A stretch of 64,000 nucleotides of DNA from Cycas panzhihuaensis (lineage: Eukaryota; Cycadophyta), in assembly GCA_023213395.1 (NCBI GenBank), contig CM041465.1:116567741-116631740 (forward strand), written 5' to 3'. Position 1 is the stretch's first letter. The number at the start of each line of letters is the position of its first letter. Made by a program: the position numbers and the translations under genes. This document shows positions 48,563 through 61,699 of the stretch, in pieces. The notes below the pieces were generated by a model, which was given only the letters and a program-made list of their open reading frames with translations, did no database searches and was not told the origin of the DNA.

Positions 48563-51500
48563 ATATCATCTTAATTTAAGTAGAAAGTCAACTGCATATT
48601 GAAAGGTAAAGAAAATTAGGATTTGTGGTACATTAGAGTTAAAATTATTGTAAAGTATAAAAGCTTTTAGAGAGCCCACTTGCAGCCTGCACCTATTATA
48701 CCTGCAACAACTATAACACCTACTTCTAGTGGAACCACTCTAATAGCTCCTACAAATGCCATGGCTAATCTATAATAGGAGATAGATGATGGAAAGATTT
48801 GTGCAAGAATTCTGTTGGTTACTGATCACTCCTTATACAACTTGATTAATAAAGAGCAACATGATATAGCCAAGAAGGTCCTTGAAGTTTTTAAGAAGAA
48901 CTTTGATACCAAGTCAGACTTAGAATTTGTTTATCTTGTTTTGAAAATGAACAAATTAAAAATGTAGAAGGGACAAGCTCATAAGATAGTAAATCTCCTT
49001 TGACTAATAAAATAGGTAATTAACAAAGATTTTAAGACCTAATGCATCACTTGGGCATTACTTGATCTAATCATATCTATATATCCATGATTATAAAAAC
49101 TTAGTTAGAAGTCTTGAATCTAGTGGAGCATTGAAGACACTCAACTTTAAAGCACTTGTCAAGAAGTTCATAGAATTTGACAAGACCTTTCATACCAACT
49201 TTATAGCCTTTGACTATCTTCTAGATGCAGTCTTTAAGGTGGAAGAAGAAGCTTGCTATATAAAAGATCAAGGTCCCTCTCATGGCAGAGGAAACAACCA
49301 AGTAAGAGGAAGAGAAAGAAATATGGAAAATCTTCTACAAGGTCAACAAAACCCTTAGTCACAACCTCAACAATCTCAAGGCTAAGGGCCATCTCAATAA
49401 AAACTAAGATAGTCAGGAAAAACTAATACCCCTTTAGGGACTGACAATCAAACTATTATGTGTGATTAGTGTAACCATAAATGACACTTTGCAAAAGACT
49501 ACAAAATTATCACTTATAAGTTGGCTAAGTTCAAACTAAAACATGAAGCTCACAATGTTGAAGAAACTTATGAAGAATCCTTTAGTGGTATAGGTTATGT
49601 ACAAGTACACTTTTAAATAGGTAAAGGATCTTTAGCATCAAATACCATTGACTAACCACAAAGATACTTTAAAGCTTAATGTGGATATATCACTTGTGAA
49701 TTCCCTTTACCAATGATAAGCCGTATTGGAATTATAAATAATATTGTTTCAATCGATGGACAATGGATCATGGATACTAGAGAAACTCAACATATGATAT
49801 GCAATCATAGCATATATCAAATATTTGACTCAAATATTAAAGGAGTTATTCATATGGCTGACAAATCACAATAATCTGTTAAAGGAATTGGTAACATTCA
49901 CTTGAAACTCCAAGGCTTAAGAGATTTTATATTACTTAATATCTTATACATATCCAATATCAAACAAAACTTACTCTCCTTATCCACACTTATCTCTCGT
50001 GGATTTAATCTGAGTGTAATTATAAATGACCAGACTCTCTAGGTCATTCACCCTCCAACTGATCAAGTGGTCTTGACTGGACATCTTATTAGCAAACTCT
50101 TTCAACTAAATGGCTCTCCATCTTATAAATCTCATTATACCCAAAGTCCTTATACTGATGAAGAATTTATATTTAACACTATCCTAACCCACCTAATGTT
50201 GTCACCAAAAGCTCTTTAGCATACTCACATGGGTCATGTTCATATCGATAGACTTAGAGATCTTTGTAACACTCTTCCGAGTCTTCTAAAGTTCACCTTT
50301 AAGCCATTCAAATATGAATCTTGTATCATTGCCAAATCTTATTGATAACCCTTTCCCAAAAGTTAGTAGAAATCAAGCCATTCACTGCAATTGGTATACT
50401 TTGATCTATGTGGACCAATACTCATTCCTTCATTGAAGGGAAAGTTATATTACATCTCATTCATTGATGATTTTACTAGGAAAGTATGGGTAGCTTTTCT
50501 ATACAAGAAAGATGAAGCATTTCATATATTCAAAGAATTCAAAGCTCGTATTGAAAAAAGTGAGGTTATCAACTCAAATAACTTTGAACTGATAATAGTA
50601 GTGAATATACCTCACATGAGTTTGAAATCTACCTTTGAGATAATGGTATCAAATATCAAACAATAGTAGTAGGTACCCCACAATAAAGTAGAGTTGCTGA
50701 GCATATGAATAGGACAATCATGAACATAGCTCCAACTATGTTGGTATACAAAAATATACATGCCTACTTATGGGAAAAATCCATCTAGATAACTATTTAT
50801 CACATCAATACTATTAGTCCATAAAGGAAGGACAATCACCTAATGAAAAGTAGTCAAGACAAGCCCCTATTGTTCACTACTTCAAAATTTTTAGCTCTAT
50901 ATGCTATGCCCACATTCTAGATATAGATTGAAATAAACTCTAACTAAGGGTACTTAAAGGCATCTTTATCAGATACCTTATGGACAAGAAATAGTATAAG
51001 GTCTTTATACTTTTATTAAAAAAAATTATTATTACTAGAGATGTTATTTTTGCAGAGATAGAGGATCAATTACATAGACTAGACTCTAAAATACCCTCAC
51101 ACAACTATAATGATACTATCAAGTATGATGCTTAGATTCTAAAATTGGGGGTAGAGGGAGGGAGGGGGACATACATAAAATTACTCCAAATTTTAGAATC
51201 TGATAATATAGCCTTGGAGGATATACTTTGTGACTCTAAACTGATAAGTGTACATGCAACACCATCCTTTAAAGATAGTAGAGTTGACAAAGACAAAGCC
51301 ATTATAGAAGAATCATCCTCTATACATTTAGTTGATAAAGGTAAAATAGTGGTAGAAGGGCTATTTTCCTTAGGTGCATCAATATCTTCCTCATAAAATG
51401 ATCATTTTAATGAACACGATAAGAACTAAGAAGTTGAGGAAATAAGGACCTCATTCCCAACTTGAGGATCTTGTGAAGCCTGCTAGCTCAATAAGGACAC

Positions 51501-53584
51501 ACAACTAAATAAAGTGGGAAAACCTAACACTTGAGTGTGCATAAAATAACTATGTAGGAATCATTATATACTAAGCTTAAACCAACAAAACTACACATTA
51601 CTCTTAATGAAGAGCCTCTTTCATACTAAGAATCTATAAAACATATAGTTTGGAGAAATGCAATGAATGAAGAATACCAATCTTTCATAAAAAGTGGTAC
51701 ATGGGAGCTCATTGATCTACCACTTGGTAGAAAGGTAGTTCAAAATAAATGGGTGTTAAAAAACAAATACACATTACATAACACCCTTGAAAAGCATAAG
51801 ATGAGGTTGGTAGCTAAAGGATTCACACAAAGGGAAGGCATCGACTACACTAAAGTCTTTGCACATACAACTAAGTGACCTACAATTAGAACTCTTATGG
51901 CCTTAGCTATTTAATAGGGCTAGAAAATCCACCAGCTTGATAGTAAGACTATGTTTCTTAATGGGGATCTTGAAGAAGAAATTTACATGGATCAGCCAAA
52001 AGAATATGAGATCGAAGGTTAAGAGCATAAGGTTTGTAGACTCATAAAGTCTTTATATGGCCTTAAATAAGCCCCTTATGCTTGGTTTATTAAGTTGTTT
52101 GGAAGAATGAGATAACTTAGATACAAAATTTATGACTATTAAGATATTGATGTAACACTATTCATCAAGTGTAAAAGGACAAAGTTATTTATCTCTTAAT
52201 ATTTGTGAATGACATACTAGTAATAGATAATAATGAATAGGAAATAAGCCAGCTAAAAAAGGACCTTAGTAAAACATTTGAATTGTTTGACTTCTGTTTG
52301 ATGAAATATTATTTAAGAATTAAAGTAACACAAAAGAATGTAAAAATTTTTCTCTCCTAAGAAAAATTCATCAATGATCTTCTAACCAAGTTAGAAGATG
52401 CTTGACCAGTGGATTTACTTATGGACCCTAATAACAAACTCTTAGTTGATGGCAACACTAGGGAGGTAGATGCAATACTCTATAGGAAACTTATAGGTAT
52501 TCTCCTCCACACTACTAATATAAGACTAGATATTGCACACTTTATCAACGTTCTTGCATAATTCATAATACATCTTAAATAGAATCACTAGTAGGCTATA
52601 GTTTAAGTGTTAAAATACCTAAAGACAACCACCAAATTTGGTTTGTTGTATGAACCTAATAATAAATTTAAGCTTTCTATATATACAAACTCAAACTTTG
52701 TAGGAGATAAAGATGCAGGAAGATCTACATCTAGGTATGTTATGTTTCTTAGAATAGCACCAATATCATGGAGATCTAGATGGTTGAAGATAGTTACTAA
52801 TTCAACTACCAAAACTTAATACATTGTTACTTCTGAAACAAACAAGGAGGTGATATATCTTAGAAAATTATTAGAAACATTGAATATCACCTAAACAAAT
52901 TCTATTAGCCTTTATGTGGATAATTAATTAGTAATCTACATGGTAAAAAATCTTATATTTTATGATCATACATAACATATAAGTGTGAAAGTCTATAGGA
53001 TTAGAAAACTTATTCATGACTACAAAATTCAACTGGAATACTGCCCCATAGTAGATCAAGTGGCTAATATCTTCACCAAACCACTACAAATAGTGAAGTT
53101 TGAATAGTTCCAAAGGTAACTCGGCCTCAAGGCCTCCATCTTTGATTGGTTAAAGAAGATGGAAATGGAATCATCATACTCTATTCTATTCATAAAAATC
53201 TCTTGTGGGCATGGAAGAATAAGAGTAAGTCTATGCTCCATTCTATTTGTGAAAACCCTATATGGGGATAGAAGGATAAGGGTTATATTAGTTTTAGAAA
53301 ATTAGAATATGTTTAAACCAAAAAGGGCATAGGGGATGACCAAATGGTATATAGAGACTCTGTAGATCAAGCTGCACATTTAAGTTAGTTAGCTATCAGG
53401 CTACACTAAGAGCCACCTTAACCATTTTGATTTATAAAATGGGTAATAGATCTTAGAAAGTCTATGGATTTTTATTCCCCATGGGGGTTTTTCCACAAAA
53501 GTATCATTTAGAATTTTAATATAATAATGAGGCTTAAATAAAGACCTTATAAAATATATTTTCTCAAAATGACCTTCTACCATT
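48563..53584 (+). pseudogene. Element C gag-pol polyprotein, decayed
   Basis: The initiator position reads ATA (48563) where element D has ATG. Domains in order: gag to about 49650, with LVKKFIEFDKTFHTNFIAFD (49131 frame) and a knuckle CD*CNHK*HFAKDY at about 49460-49502. Protease WIMDTRETQHM lies near 49770, its active-site Gly changed to Arg. The integrase zinc domain (H-x-HMGHVHIDRLRDL...YESC) is at 50215-50345. The integrase core VYFDLCGPILIPSLKGK (50391 frame) carries FIDDFTRKVW. RT SGTWELIDLPLGRKVVQNKW (51663 frame) is followed by FVND at about 52200, one catalytic Asp lost. RNase H with FGLLYEPNNKFKLSIYTNSN (52607 frame) ends in DQVANIFTKPLQ near 53060-53090. Stops at former Gln, Arg and Trp codons break every domain. 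It is an inactive copy. Confidence 0.92.
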
Positions 53585-53595
53585 AAGGGGGTGAT

Positions 53596-53908
53596 TGAAA
53601 GAGGTTAATGTATCAAGGTCATTTGTGTAAAATAATCAAGTGACCTTAGGATATATTATTAGTATTAATCTCTTAGTGAAATGTGCTTTATATATATTTA
53701 AATGTAATTTTAAGTTCATGTCATTAGGTAAGAAAATCCTAACCCTAATACTCACCCTCAATAATAAAAGGTAAAATCTCAATGATAGAGTCATTATTTA
53801 TTATCACCTCTAAGCTTTACTCTTATATCTTGTTTTCATCTCTTTTTTATTCTCCATTACCGTTATGTATATATGAATGATTTATTCCCTAGATCCATCC
53901 TTCCTTCA
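53596..53908 (+). repeat. Element C 3' LTR
   Basis: 313 bp, preceded by the PPT and followed by the TSD copy TCCTA. Confidence 0.95.
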
Positions 53909-53913
53909 TCCTA

Positions 53914-54675
53914 TATGTTATTTCTTAATGTACTAGAGATATATTCCATCCCTCTTATGTGTCACCCTTACTACTAGAACCTTGTGGGTTTTTTAGCACA
54001 TGTCATTACAGTTTCCTAGCCTTAGGATGCCCTAACTAACTCTAAGCCCTTGTCTTATTCTTATCTTCTTGAGTAGTCCAAGCCTACTTCTATTGGTCCT
54101 CACTCTATCCACACATCTAAGAAGTCCTCAAAGATTATTTTTGCTTTAAGGGCATGATTCTATAAGTTTTTTATGGCCTCTACCTCTATTTCCTCTAGCC
54201 TAACTTGAATCCAAATTATTTTTGACATCTTTTTCGATCTTAGCCTATCTACCCCTACTTAGGAAATCTACTTCTTCCAAGGTAGTAGCTTCTTAAGATG
54301 CCCCTTCTCCTCCATATCCTTTATTTTTAATAATTACAATATTTGCTCTTGGCCTTTCTATACCAAGGCCTACCCTCTTCTCCTATGTTATCCCTCCTAT
54401 TCCTCTACCCTGTAGGCTCAACTCATCTATTATCTAGTCTTTTAAGGCTTAGGAAACCCCCACCATCCTACTTATGCCTCATCTTGTACCTCATCCTACA
54501 CACAAGATTGCCATAACTTAGGGTGCCCCAAGATCTATTCTCCAACCTCCACCAATCATACCCTAATCTCCACCTTCCTTTGTCCCACCTAGATATATGC
54601 TTTAATAGTGGGGATAAGTTGGACCCCAACCTTATGTTATTTATGGTATCAATGCTCTCTACCCATATGGGCATC
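53914..54675 (+). pseudogene. Pro/Ser/Tyr-rich coding relic (right part)
   Basis: Continues 45081-46334 after element C. C-rich sequence reads GAPRSILQPPPIIP, PPSFVPPRYM and YGINALYPYGHPH near 54520-54670, i.e. a Pro/Tyr-rich low-complexity protein tail with stops. No known domain. It ends where the element D LTR begins. Confidence 0.4.
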
Positions 54676-54982
54676 CTCATAGATTTTAACCTATTAAGGT
54701 CATTAGATCAATTATATGAAGGTGACTTTAGGTTAGCTAAGTCACATAGTTAAATATAATTTCATTTATATTTAAGTGTAATTTTGAGATCATGTCATTA
54801 GGTAGGAAACTCCTTTGGAAACTCTAATGTACATCTTTTGATATATGAGGCTGAATGTAAAAGGGAGAGTCATAATTCTCACATTTCATTTTTGCTCTCA
54901 ATCTTGTTCTCTTTATTTTTCTCTTATTATGTGTCATTGCTTTAGTATAGTAGATTGTGACAACTAGATCCTTCACCCAACA
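54676..54982 (+). repeat. Element D 5' LTR
   Basis: Aligns with the C LTR at AAGGTCATT, GTGACTTTAGG and CATGTCATTAGGTA, and ends CCAACA before the PBS. The start is uncertain by a few bases because TGAAAG is not preserved. Confidence 0.7.
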
Positions 54983-54997
54983 ACTAGTATCAGAGCC

Positions 54998-56870
54998 ATT
55001 GTTGATCACATTTCCTTACTAGGCTTGCATGGGACCATTAATGCTTCTCACTCACAATTCATGTGAGGTTGAGAGTTTATTTAAAAACTTTATTTTATGT
55101 TAAAAGGCTTAAAATTATATTATTTTATATGTTGTTATATTTTCTATGTATGCAAAATTTTAGAGGTGATTTTTTTTTTTTTTTAAAGATGTTTGGTTGC
55201 CGAAACAACCCTAGAAGCATTAGAGGCTTGAAATTTTTTGAAAATTCTGACCATCTAAGATTTTGATAAAAATTGATGTGTAGGGTTGCCTTACTAATAG
55301 GATCATGTTTGTCCTCTGGAGCATCTTTAGATTTAGCCTATAGTAGCTAGTTTTGACTAAAATAAAAGTTTTCTAATGGATGCTAAACTTACCTACTCAA
55401 CCCCATAAAAAATGTTGTGAGGGTATTTTGGGTAATTTTTTGGCCATTTTTGGAGATGATATAAAAGAAAAAGTTAATGTGTATGTCAAGATAAAGCTTT
55501 TGACATAATAAAGTTTGGATTATAAGACTATGAATTTGGCAAGATTTTACTTTTGTGCTTTTTGTAGGCAAAAAAAAAAATATATCTTTTTAGAAATTTG
55601 ACCTCACTATATTATCAGAAATGACATTATGAACACCTTTTTATTCTATTATAAATTCAACTTCCATCATTTAGGTCTCCATGTTTGTAATTTTTAGAAA
55701 ATTTTACCTATTTATTATTATTTATAAATTTTGTAGAAAAAAAGTCACAAAATATAGCAAAATAACATGCATCTAGATTTAGAAAAATCAGCATTTTAGT
55801 GGCAAGTTGATCTACTTTTTGGCCCTTTATAGCTTTTGTATTGAAATTTCTAAAAATATATTTAGAAACATTGTACTAAGGTAAGGAAAACCCTAGATCA
55901 GAAATAACATCTAGTTCCCCTGTTTAAATCTAGCATGCTCTTTTTATTTCTACACATAGCATAAAGCAACAATAACAATAAAGCAAGAATGGAGGGCAAG
56001 TAAGTATATTTGGCATCTTTCCATTTTAATTTTTAGTTCATGTTATTTATAAGAAACTTACATTATTTCTTAAAAGGAATCTCATCCATATGACTTATAC
56101 CTCTAGTTTTTGACTTGTACACACATTTTCCTTAGTTGAAATAGACCACGGTTAGGCAAAGTCTAGGCCCTAAGGGAGGTGTGAGTTTTATACTAGGTTT
56201 AGTCTTAACTAGAATAGTGGTGGAGGGATAGGTTAGCCATACTTATGGCCTCCAATCAGGGATAATCCTAATAACTACTTAAGAAAACTAAAAATATCAA
56301 TCAAGATTAAAATATACTTAGTCTAATATCTGTCATAATCGTGGGATATACACATACTATTTGACTCTTTAGAGGAGGTATATAACTACTCACCAATGAA
56401 CTAAGTATTGACTGGAAGTACTTAGGCTCCACTATGACTTAGATTTTATCATTAAGTACATATACGAGTATCACAGGTGAAGGCTCTAAGACGTATACTA
56501 GAAGCCCCCTTAGGCATTGACATCTTAACTACTTTAGGCTTAAGATAGAGGTTTAAGTTTGATCACACATCCTACATCAGACTTTATTTTTTTGTTATAT
56601 GCACCCATATGCTAGCTTCTACATAGGCATAATCTTAATTTTATGATCACATGGTGTATCATTTATCTTTGTAATCCTTATATTACCATTTATACATATC
56701 ATCAAACCCTACTGTGTCAAGAGTATTTACCATAAGTGTTGGTGGCCTATTATTATTTCTTGCTACTTAATCATATTTCTTCCTACTGCACTAGGTGTAT
56801 CAACCACACGTGTCAATGATATTTTAATTTACTATTTCTTCATTATCCCTTTTGCTCTATCATCTTTATT
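54998..56870 (+). other. Element D leader
   Basis: No frame. A T-run of 16 lies near 55169-55185. The 56100-56560 part is collinear with element C 47900-48360. Confidence 0.75.
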
Positions 56871-58712
56871 ATGTCTTCTCAATTTAAGAAGAATGTAAAT
56901 TACATCTTAAAAAGAAAAGACAAGTGGGATCTATGGTATACTAGAGTCAAGAATACTGCTAAGTATAAAGACCTTTGGAGATCCCATCTATAGCTTACAC
57001 CTGTTATTCTTTCCATAGCAACAACACCTGCCTTTAGAGGAATGCTACATGTAGCTCCAACAAATCATATAGCTAAATTACAATGTGAAATCAATGATGA
57101 GAAGATTCATGCAGGTATTCTATTAGTGATCGATCACTCCCTACATAATCTAATTGATGAAAATAACACAATATAGCTTAGAAAGTCATTGAGGTTCTTA
57201 AAAAGAATTTTGATACAAAGTCTAACCTTGAATTTGATCATCTAGTCTTAAAGATAAACAAGATGAAGATGTAGAAAGGATGTACACATGAAATAATCAA
57301 CCTCATTTGACCAATCAAATAAGCAATATATAAGGATTTTAAGACCCAATATATTACATGGACATTCCTTATACAGTTCTGTCTACATGTACATAATTAT
57401 AAGAACTTGCTTGGGAGCCTTCAATCAAGTGAAACATTGAAGACACTTAACTTCAAATCTCTTATAGAAAAGTTTATAGAGTTTAATAACACCTTTGATA
57501 CTAATTTTGTAACTTTAGATCCTCTTTTAGATGTAGCTTTTGACATGGAAGAAGAAGTATGCTTCTCAAAGAATCAGAGTCCTTCTCGTGGTAGAGGAAA
57601 TAATTAAGTAAGGGGTAGAGGATAAGGTAGAGAAAATCAACCATAAGGTCAATAGAACCCTCAACAATAGTAGCCTAGATAGTCTCAAGGTCGAGCATCA
57701 CTTTTTAATATAAGATAGTTAGGCCAACCTAGTACTTTAGGTACTAGAAATTATATTATCATATGAGAAAGGTGCAATAGGAAAGGACACCTTATAAAGG
57801 ATTATCGTATACCTATATACAAGTTGCCTAAGTTTCAATAGAAATATAAGGTTCATAATGTTGATGAAACATATGAAGAACAATTTGGTGGTATAGGTTT
57901 TGCTCAAGCACATATTTAAAGTCTTGAGGAAAGAACCATTAATCAAACCAAGAGGTATTTTAAAGCTCATTGTGGCTATGGCACTTGTAATCTTGAATCA
58001 CCAATGCAAACCCCTCTTATAGTTACAAATAGTATAACTTCAAATACCTCCTTATATATCATGGATACATGAGTGACATAGCATATGACTTACAATTAGG
58101 ATCTATATCAAACTTTTGATTCCAATGTATATGGTGTTATTCACATGGCTGACATATGAATAAAATTATTAGAAACATATACTTAAAACTCTTAAGATTA
58201 AGAGATTTTACATTACTTGATATCCTATACATTCCTAATTTGAAATAAAACCTACTTTCCTTATCCACTTTTTTCTCCTATGGATTTGATCTTAGTGTTA
58301 CCACAAATGACCAAACTCTCTAGGTCATTCACCCTCTAACAAATCGAGTAGTCTTGATTGGAAAGCTTACTAGAAAATTATTTAAGTTGAATGAAACCTC
58401 ATCTTCTGAAGTTAATTATGCTCAAAGCCCTTATGTTGATGAAGACTTTACTTTTAATACCACTTTGACACACCCTAAGCTATCCCTAGAAGCTCTTTGA
58501 CATGCTCATATAGGCCATGCTTATATCAATCAACTTAGAGATCTTTGCCATACCCTTTAAGGTCTTCCCAAGTTCTCCTCTAAGCCCTTTAAATGTGAAG
58601 CATGTATCATAGTAAAATCTTATAGATAGCCCTTTACTAATAGTCATTAGAAATCAAGTCATCCTCTTTAATTAGTACACTTTGATCTATGCATACCAAT
58701 GCCCATTCCATC
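56871..58712 (+). pseudogene. Element D gag, protease and integrase start
   Basis: The ATG at 56871 opens MSSQFKKNVNYILKRKDKWD, WDLWYTRVKNTAKYKDLW: the best preserved gag N-terminus of the B/C/D clade. Gag continues through a 66-codon frame (57407-57607, SLIEKFIEFNNTFDTNFVTL) and the knuckle region near 57768-57812 (ERCNRKGHLIKDY; first Cys lost, fourth ligand Tyr). The protease active site reads MDT followed by a stop near 58062. The integrase zinc domain at 58497-58625 keeps H-x3-H and CEAC. The core begins LVHFDLCIPMPIPS and is cut by element E at 58713. Stops and frameshifts make it inactive. Confidence 0.85.
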
Positions 58713-59089
58713 TGTTAGGGATCCAACCCCTAACTTACCTTCTCTTATATCTTTTACTTCTTCTCTCTCTCTTCTCTTGTATCTTCTATTTCTTCTACTT
58801 CTTCCCTCTTCTTAATATCTCACATGCATAAGTAGAAGGTTATGTAGTGTACATTGAGCACTATATATATTCATGTAATATTCCACATGCATAAGGAGGA
58901 GGTTGTATAGTGAGCATAAAGCCATATATATATTTATGTAATCTTTAGAGTAGGATATCTAAAATATCATTATTATTATATATAATTAGGAGGTTACCCC
59001 CTCAAAAGGTATTGTAATACAAGTGCTCTTTTGGAGTTATTTGCATGTTATATTGGTGTATAATTATTATTAAGGAGTGGTATCCTACA
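58713..59089 (+). repeat. Element E 5' LTR
   Basis: 377 bp. Contains two related CACATGCATAAG-AG-AGGTT-TGTAGTG units near 58829 and 58892, a short internal duplication. Confidence 0.85.
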
Positions 59090-59106
59090 AAGTGATATCA
59101 GAGTGG

Positions 59107-59840
59107 TCGGTCCATATCTTGTGGTAGAGTCAAAGGTATTAAAATAATTTTTTTTTCTATCAATTTTTTTCTAATTAATACCTATTCTCATTTAATTTCT
59201 ACTTAGTTGCTTTGCTTTTTGGGGGTAGAAAACACTGTAATCGGGTAGCTACCCTAACACTGCCATTGGGTAATTTTTTTTTTTACATTTAAACAGAGAT
59301 GATGTGATGAGGGTTTATAAATATCACTAGGATTTATCATTTTGGGCTAAGTGCATTATGGTTTTTCTATCCCTTGCATGAAGGACTAGAGATCACACTC
59401 TCGAATCAAGCCTTAGATAGAACTTAGCTACAAAATTACACCTCCATATACCTATGAGTATATAAGAGGACCTCAGTTAGGCCTTCTTAGTATAGGTAAC
59501 TATAGGAAACCTATTGACTGTCTGTAATCTGTAATGCACTGGTAAGTAATTAGCATGAGAAAGCTACTCTCTACATACCCTAGAGATGGGGTAGTATGAC
59601 TATAGAGTAGAGTGTTAGCTTCTATAAGTTGATGCTATTTATGACTGGGATTAGTATATTAGAGGGCCTATAAGCCAAACAAACCCATACCTAGTGTACT
59701 TGGTCAGTCTATTAGTGGTCTATGCATATATATTTAGTCAATTAACTAATGACTAAAAAAGTAAAAGGTAAAAAGAATAAAAAATTTAAAAAATAAAAAA
59801 ATAAAAAGTAAAAAGAAAGGTTAAAAAAAATAATAAAAGC

Positions 59841-59871
<31 letters not shown>

Positions 59872-59974
59872 TTGTCTCATTGTAAAACATTGGGGATACC
59901 AATTTGTAGACACCCTATCAAATCCCTTTTATTCAAATTTACCAACTAGGATTCAACTTAGGTCTTGTGAATAA
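59107..59974 (+). other. Element E leader with A-rich tract
   Basis: No frame. 59755-59866 is almost pure A interrupted by T, G and C, ending in a run of over 20 A. Confidence 0.75.
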
Positions 59975-60760
59975 ATGGCCTCTAAGATGAATCCAAGTTA
60001 GAATCAAGATCTTAATGATATTGTCATACAACTTTGAGGAGACATATTACAAATCCAACTGACTTCAATAAAAAATTTGTAGTAACTACTAGAGCTCATA
60101 GCCATGAAACCTTTTAAGGAAGAAAACATTGAATTTAAAGATACTACTCACATAGGTGGAGGTTGCTTTGCTAAAGAAGATGAAGATAATAATGGAAGAC
60201 ACTTTCATCCTAACCTTCTTTCCAAGGTAGAAATCAAGAAGTTCAATGGCATAGATGTACATACCTAGATTTCCCAAATAAAATAATACTTTTCTCTTCA
60301 TCAAGTTCCAGCAAACAAAAAGATCCCTCTTATTTTTCTACACATAGAAACTAAACCCTACCAATGGTATTAATGGGTTATGAAAATAATTAGTGGGCTT
60401 AGTTATCAATGGGAGGGTTTTTTCAAGGATCTTATAGCTCAATATGATAGTGCTTGGGATTATGACCACTTTAACTAGTTAGCTAAAGTTAGACATGAAG
60501 GGACTGTTTTAGCTTATATAACATAATACCAACGTCTCTCTACAAGGGTTGATGGCGTTTGTCAAAATAAATTACTTGAGTTGTACATTGGTGGGTTACG
60601 AGATGATATCAAATATGAGTTGTGACTCCTAAAACCTGATAACATCTCTATTGCTATTAATTTTATTCAACATATTGAAATAAAAATAAGGCATCTCAAC
60701 CCCTCCTACAAATATTTAAAAAAAAACTACCACAATTTCAGGTTCTTAGTGTATGACAAA
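59975..60760 (+). pseudogene. Element E gag (Retrotrans_gag type)
   Basis: The ATG at 59975 opens MASKMNPS. The gypsy capsid domain follows: LLSKVEIKKFNGIDVHT (about 60210-60262), QWEGFFKDLIAQYDSAWDYD (about 60410), AKVRHEGTVLAYIT, YQRLSTRVDGVCQNKLLELY and IGGLRDDIKYEL (to about 60625). It makes the particle shell around the RNA. In-frame stops replace Trp, Gln and Arg codons. Family is clear; function is lost. Confidence 0.85.
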
Positions 60761-60789
60761 TGACTTCCCAAGAGATAGATGAGAAACAT

Positions 60790-61500
60790 TGAAAGGGTTA
60801 TCTTTTCATTATAACCAAAAGTAGAATAAAGACTATAAGTGTCCTAAACAATACTTATTCATAATTGAGGTTATCTAAGATGATAAACTAGTAGAGGAAG
60901 CCTCATTGGAGCTAGAAAATAATGATTGTGACCCACCTAAGAAGGAAGAAGAAGATACTTCTACTATATCTATGTATGACCTTGCTGGAATCGTGGCCCC
61001 ATAAACACTCAAACGTATTAAGTACATCAAGAAAAGGAAGGTGGTTATCCTCATAGATTTTGGGAGCACCTATAATTTCATTAATTGAAAACTTATTGAA
61101 GAACTCAACTATTTTTCATATCCTATAAAAAATTTCTAAGTTATGGTGGCTAATGGAGGGGTACTCTCTTGTGGGAGAAATTGTCACAACATCAAGTTAC
61201 AAATGGGTGACTATCACCTCTTCACTTCTATGTATGGAATTCTTGTTGGAGGAGTTAATGTTGTATTAAGGGTACAGTGGCTCAAACCACTAGGGGTCAT
61301 TCAACTAAATATGTAAGAGCTCTTTATCCGATTTACTTATGAAGGAATTGACTATCAATTGAATGGGATCATTTCTCCTCTAACCCAAATCATTATCTCA
61401 CATTATATGGAGAGGCTCATTAAAATAAGTGATAAAGGAATTATTGCCAAATATTATGCTTTGGAAGATTAGGAGCTTCCAACAGAAGGGAACATTCTCT
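60790..61500 (+). pseudogene. Element E zinc knuckle and aspartic protease
   Basis: The knuckle region near 60796-60852 reads GLSFHYNQK*NKDYKCP, with most metal ligands lost. The protease starts near 61036 (VVILIDFGSTYNFIN), where the catalytic D-S/T-G is DFG, and continues KLIEELNYFSYPI, VMVANGG, LSCGRNCHNIKLQMGDYHLF and VNVVLRVQWLKPLG (to about 61300), the usual gypsy retropepsin plus linker. Confidence 0.8.
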
Positions 61501-61699
61501 AAGATGATGGTATGCCAAATGACTTAAAATTGGTACTTCACCACCATAACCATGTCTTTCAAGATATTCCTCAAGGTCTTCCCCTAGTATGTGACTAAGA
61601 TCATAGCATTGACTTGGTAGCTAAAAGCAATCCTCCTTGTATATAACTATACTGATATCCCTACCAGCAAAAGAATGAAATTAAATGACTAAATCAAGA

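Larger units (their letters stand above)
46335..53908 (+). mobile_element. Element C: full-length Ty1/copia retrotransposon with exact TSD
   Basis: LTRs 46335-46646 (312 bp) and 53596-53908 (313 bp) start TGAAAG and end TTCA. PBS TGGTAACAGAGC lies at 46649-46660 and PPT AAGGGGGTGAT at 53585-53595. Flanks TCCTA (46330-46334 and 53909-53913) are an exact TSD. Interior order is leader, gag, protease, integrase, RT, RNase H. It is collinear along its whole length, so it serves as the reference for the rearranged element B. All genes carry stops. Confidence 0.95.
54676..58712 (+). mobile_element. Element D: Ty1/copia element, 5' part, cut by element E
   Basis: LTR at about 54676-54982, related to but diverged from the B/C LTRs. 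PBS TAGTATCAGAGCC (54985-54997), leader, and gag to integrase follow. The integrase stops at the codons for MPIPS (58712), where E's LTR begins. The remainder would lie beyond the right end of the window. Confidence 0.85.

Noticed and set aside
52603-52819. Overlapping frames on both strands in element C
   Set aside because: The plus frame is the RNase H segment; the minus frame is its shadow.
59755-59866. A-rich tract as a retroposed mRNA tail
   Set aside because: It sits within the leader of element E between PBS and gag, with no upstream cDNA or target duplication.
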